A DNA stretch of 64,000 nucleotides from Mariprofundus sp. NF. GTDB lineage: Bacteria; Pseudomonadota; Zetaproteobacteria; Mariprofundales; Mariprofundaceae. Position 1 is the stretch's first letter; each line of letters opens with the position of its first letter. A program made the translations under genes and the position numbers. Of this stretch, positions 62,816 to 64,000 are shown one piece after another. Location of the stretch: positions 62,001-126,000 of the forward strand of contig NZ_VWNC01000002.1 in assembly GCF_013387455.1 (NCBI RefSeq). The letters run 5' to 3'. The notes under the pieces are model-generated. The model was not told where the DNA came from, did no database searches, and worked only from the letters and a program-made list of their open reading frames with translations.

Positions 62816-63821
62816 CGCTGACCGCCAGCAGCAGACCATCAACACCGGCTGCCGGATCTGTTTCAGCAGTGGCACCGGCAATAGCCCGCTGCAGAGCCCC
62901 AGATCGCATCGCCTCAGCCAGCTCAAAACGCTGCTGCCCCAGAATCAGGGTGCCGTTTTCACCCTGTGCCAACACCCAGAACCAGACCCGGCCAAGCAGA
63001 GCCTCAAAGGCCGCATCATCAGCATGAGCTGGCATGCGAAGATCAACGCGCAGCATTGATTCAGGTGCCTCCTGAGCATCCAGAGCAAAGCGTTTTACCC
63101 GCCAGTCAGAGATATCCCCTGATGCCTTGCGCCAGTGCACCTGCGCCAGTGCATCTCCCGGCGTATAGAGACGCAGATCATGCCACTCATCTCCACCGAT
63201 ACGCTGCTGACCGGAGTCAGCATGAACACTCTGCCCATCCATCTGCCAGCTGAGAGGTTCAGGCATGACCACCACCTCACCACGATCACCACGTTGCAGT
63301 TCAAGCTGAAACAGCCCCAGCGGTGCGGCACTGGCCAGCGTGAGAGATTGGCAACGGTAGAGACCCCGCCGCTCTGCTTTTATCCGCCCCTGCAGGCGAA
63401 GTCGGCCTGCTTCACAGCGGCCAGACAGAGCAAAGACACCATCACCATAGTGCCAATTGATATCTACAACGGCTGCAGCCGGAATGAGAAGTTCAGCCTC
63501 CCTGCGTACAACCGTGACACTGTTTTGCTGCAACAGCGGTAATAGCGCTGCCGGATCGGGAAAATATTTTAATATGCGTCGGGTCTGCACGATAGCGGCC
63601 AGGCTCATGGCAGTGATCATCGCACCACTGAGATAGAGCAGGTTGTTGCCGGAATAGAGTGCGGCCGCCCACAGCCCGATAAGTGCAGAGAACAAGATGA
63701 TGCCCGGTCGCGTAAAGCCAAGCCTCCACCCCCAGCCAAGCGGTATGCGAATGGCAATCAGCAGATCAAGAAAGCGTAAGAGCCAGCTTGGAAGTTTCAG
63801 GTCAGCCGGATCGTAGGCCAC
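62805..63821 (-). CDS. DUF58 domain membrane protein
   Basis: A 338-residue protein with two TM helices near 35-75 and a C-terminal DUF58 region carrying the signature DLRLYTPGDALAQVHWRKAS. DUF58 proteins accompany MoxR ATPases and transglutaminase-like proteins and may be part of a vWA-like co-chaperone set. It overlaps tgpA by 11 bases and lies 21 bases downstream of the moxR stop. Confidence 0.9.
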   Translation of the reverse strand: MAYDPADLKLPSWLLRFLDLLIAIRIPLGWGWRLGFTRPGIILFSALIGLWAAALYSGNNLLYLSGAMITAMSLAAIVQTRRILKYFPDPAALLPLLQQNSVTVVRREAELLIPAAAVVDINWHYGDGVFALSGRCEAGRLRLQGRIKAERRGLYRCQSLTLASAAPLGLFQLELQRGDRGEVVVMPEPLSWQMDGQSVHADSGQQRIGGDEWHDLRLYTPGDALAQVHWRKASGDISDWRVKRFALDAQEAPESMLRVDLRMPAHADDAAFEALLGRVWFWVLAQGENGTLILGQQRFELAEAMRSGALQRAIAGATAETDPAAGVDGLLLAVSDDR

Positions 63822-63842
63822 TAAATCTCCTGTTTAGGTCGT

Positions 63843-64000
63843 TCAGGCCGGAACAGCTACACTTTCCAGCAGCGCGGTTAACGCCTCGCTGCTATCACCG
63901 ACAGCTACAACACGATGGGCAAGACAGGGTAACCAGACAGTCTGAATATCTGCCGCAGTGACATAGGATTGACCTGCCAGCCAGGCCTGAACACGTGCTG
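63843..64000 (-). CDS. MoxR-type AAA+ ATPase, C-terminal fragment (cut by window edge)
   Basis: The minus-strand frame ending with TGA at 63843 reads RVQAWLAGQSYVTAADIQTV and continues VWLPCLAHRVV, matching the C-terminal lid of MoxR ATPases (R-A-x-A...YVTPEDV...LRHR). About 52 codons are visible; the rest lies beyond the window. It is the first visible gene of the MoxR-DUF58-transglutaminase unit. Confidence 0.8.
   Translation of the reverse strand, partial: ARVQAWLAGQSYVTAADIQTVWLPCLAHRVVAVGDSSEALTALLESVAVPA

Noticed and set aside
62816-62926. 37-residue extension of the transglutaminase-like protein
   Set aside because: It lies within the DUF58 coding region in another frame, and TgpA homology begins at the later Met.

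Overview
The window is a dense, roughly 50 % GC bacterial chromosome segment with about 64 protein genes, one tRNA and short intergenic gaps. It is Gram-negative and proteobacterial: it carries outer-membrane beta-barrels, an MlaA lipoprotein, a type IV pilus alignment complex with its secretin, PBP1A, FabI and YgfZ. The gene set suggests a respiring aquatic organism with heavy investment in signalling and redox protection. A zetaproteobacterial (Mariprofundus-like) origin is my best guess, but it is an inference from gene flavour and cannot be proven here.

Layout. 1-8.7 kb: thiC, ygfZ plus a DUF4936 gene, a membrane sensor diguanylate cyclase, the dapE-queF-dapF operon and tRNA-Phe. 8.7-20 kb: a CHASE hybrid kinase, an outer-membrane barrel, two rRNA modification genes, a class III cyclase, ispB, maf-rng, hemW and a decayed IS1182-type transposase fragment. 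20-32 kb: a pilus-related region with a B-box zinc-finger membrane protein coupled to a pseudopilin, pilM-N-O-Q (no pilP seen), a multi-pass membrane protein, three tandem low-complexity secreted proteins, and the minor pilin operon fimT-pilV-pilW-pilX. 32-42 kb: mrcA, cimA-phhB, a quinone oxidoreductase, the Fo half of ATP synthase (atpI-B-E-F), a Rieske-glutamate synthase fusion and msrA. 42-49 kb: a LysR regulator divergent from cytochrome b561-yceI, then a five-gene redox operon (nitroreductase, old yellow enzyme, glutathionyl-hydroquinone reductase, pirin, CDGSH protein). 49-58 kb: a second hybrid kinase, fmdB, an FKBP lipoprotein, then a tightly overlapping unit of nucleoside deaminase, Tsx-like channel, a very large NMT1/THI5-sensor hybrid kinase and an aldo-keto reductase, then mlaA with an extra C-terminal domain. 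59-64 kb: fabI-aroC, and a MoxR-DUF58-transglutaminase operon cut by the window edge.

The most unusual part is 27.7-29.5 kb. Three small exported proteins share a short mature N-terminus. They mix two cysteine modules (a CHxPPG...AHxAHGD segment and a CxCPPGxxxCxCADG segment) with Lys/Ser/Asp repeat tracts. Each gene has its own ribosome binding site and intrinsic terminator, and the set sits directly downstream of pilX, where pilY1 is often found. Other notable points are the missing pilP, the B-box/pseudopilin pair, the nucleoside-deaminase/Tsx/NMT1-kinase cluster, the redox operon, and an inverted repeat of the CGCAAAG type at 44.4-44.6 kb.

Start codons were adjusted where a ribosome binding site or family homology favoured an internal start. 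Functions come from motif recognition only, since no database search was possible.
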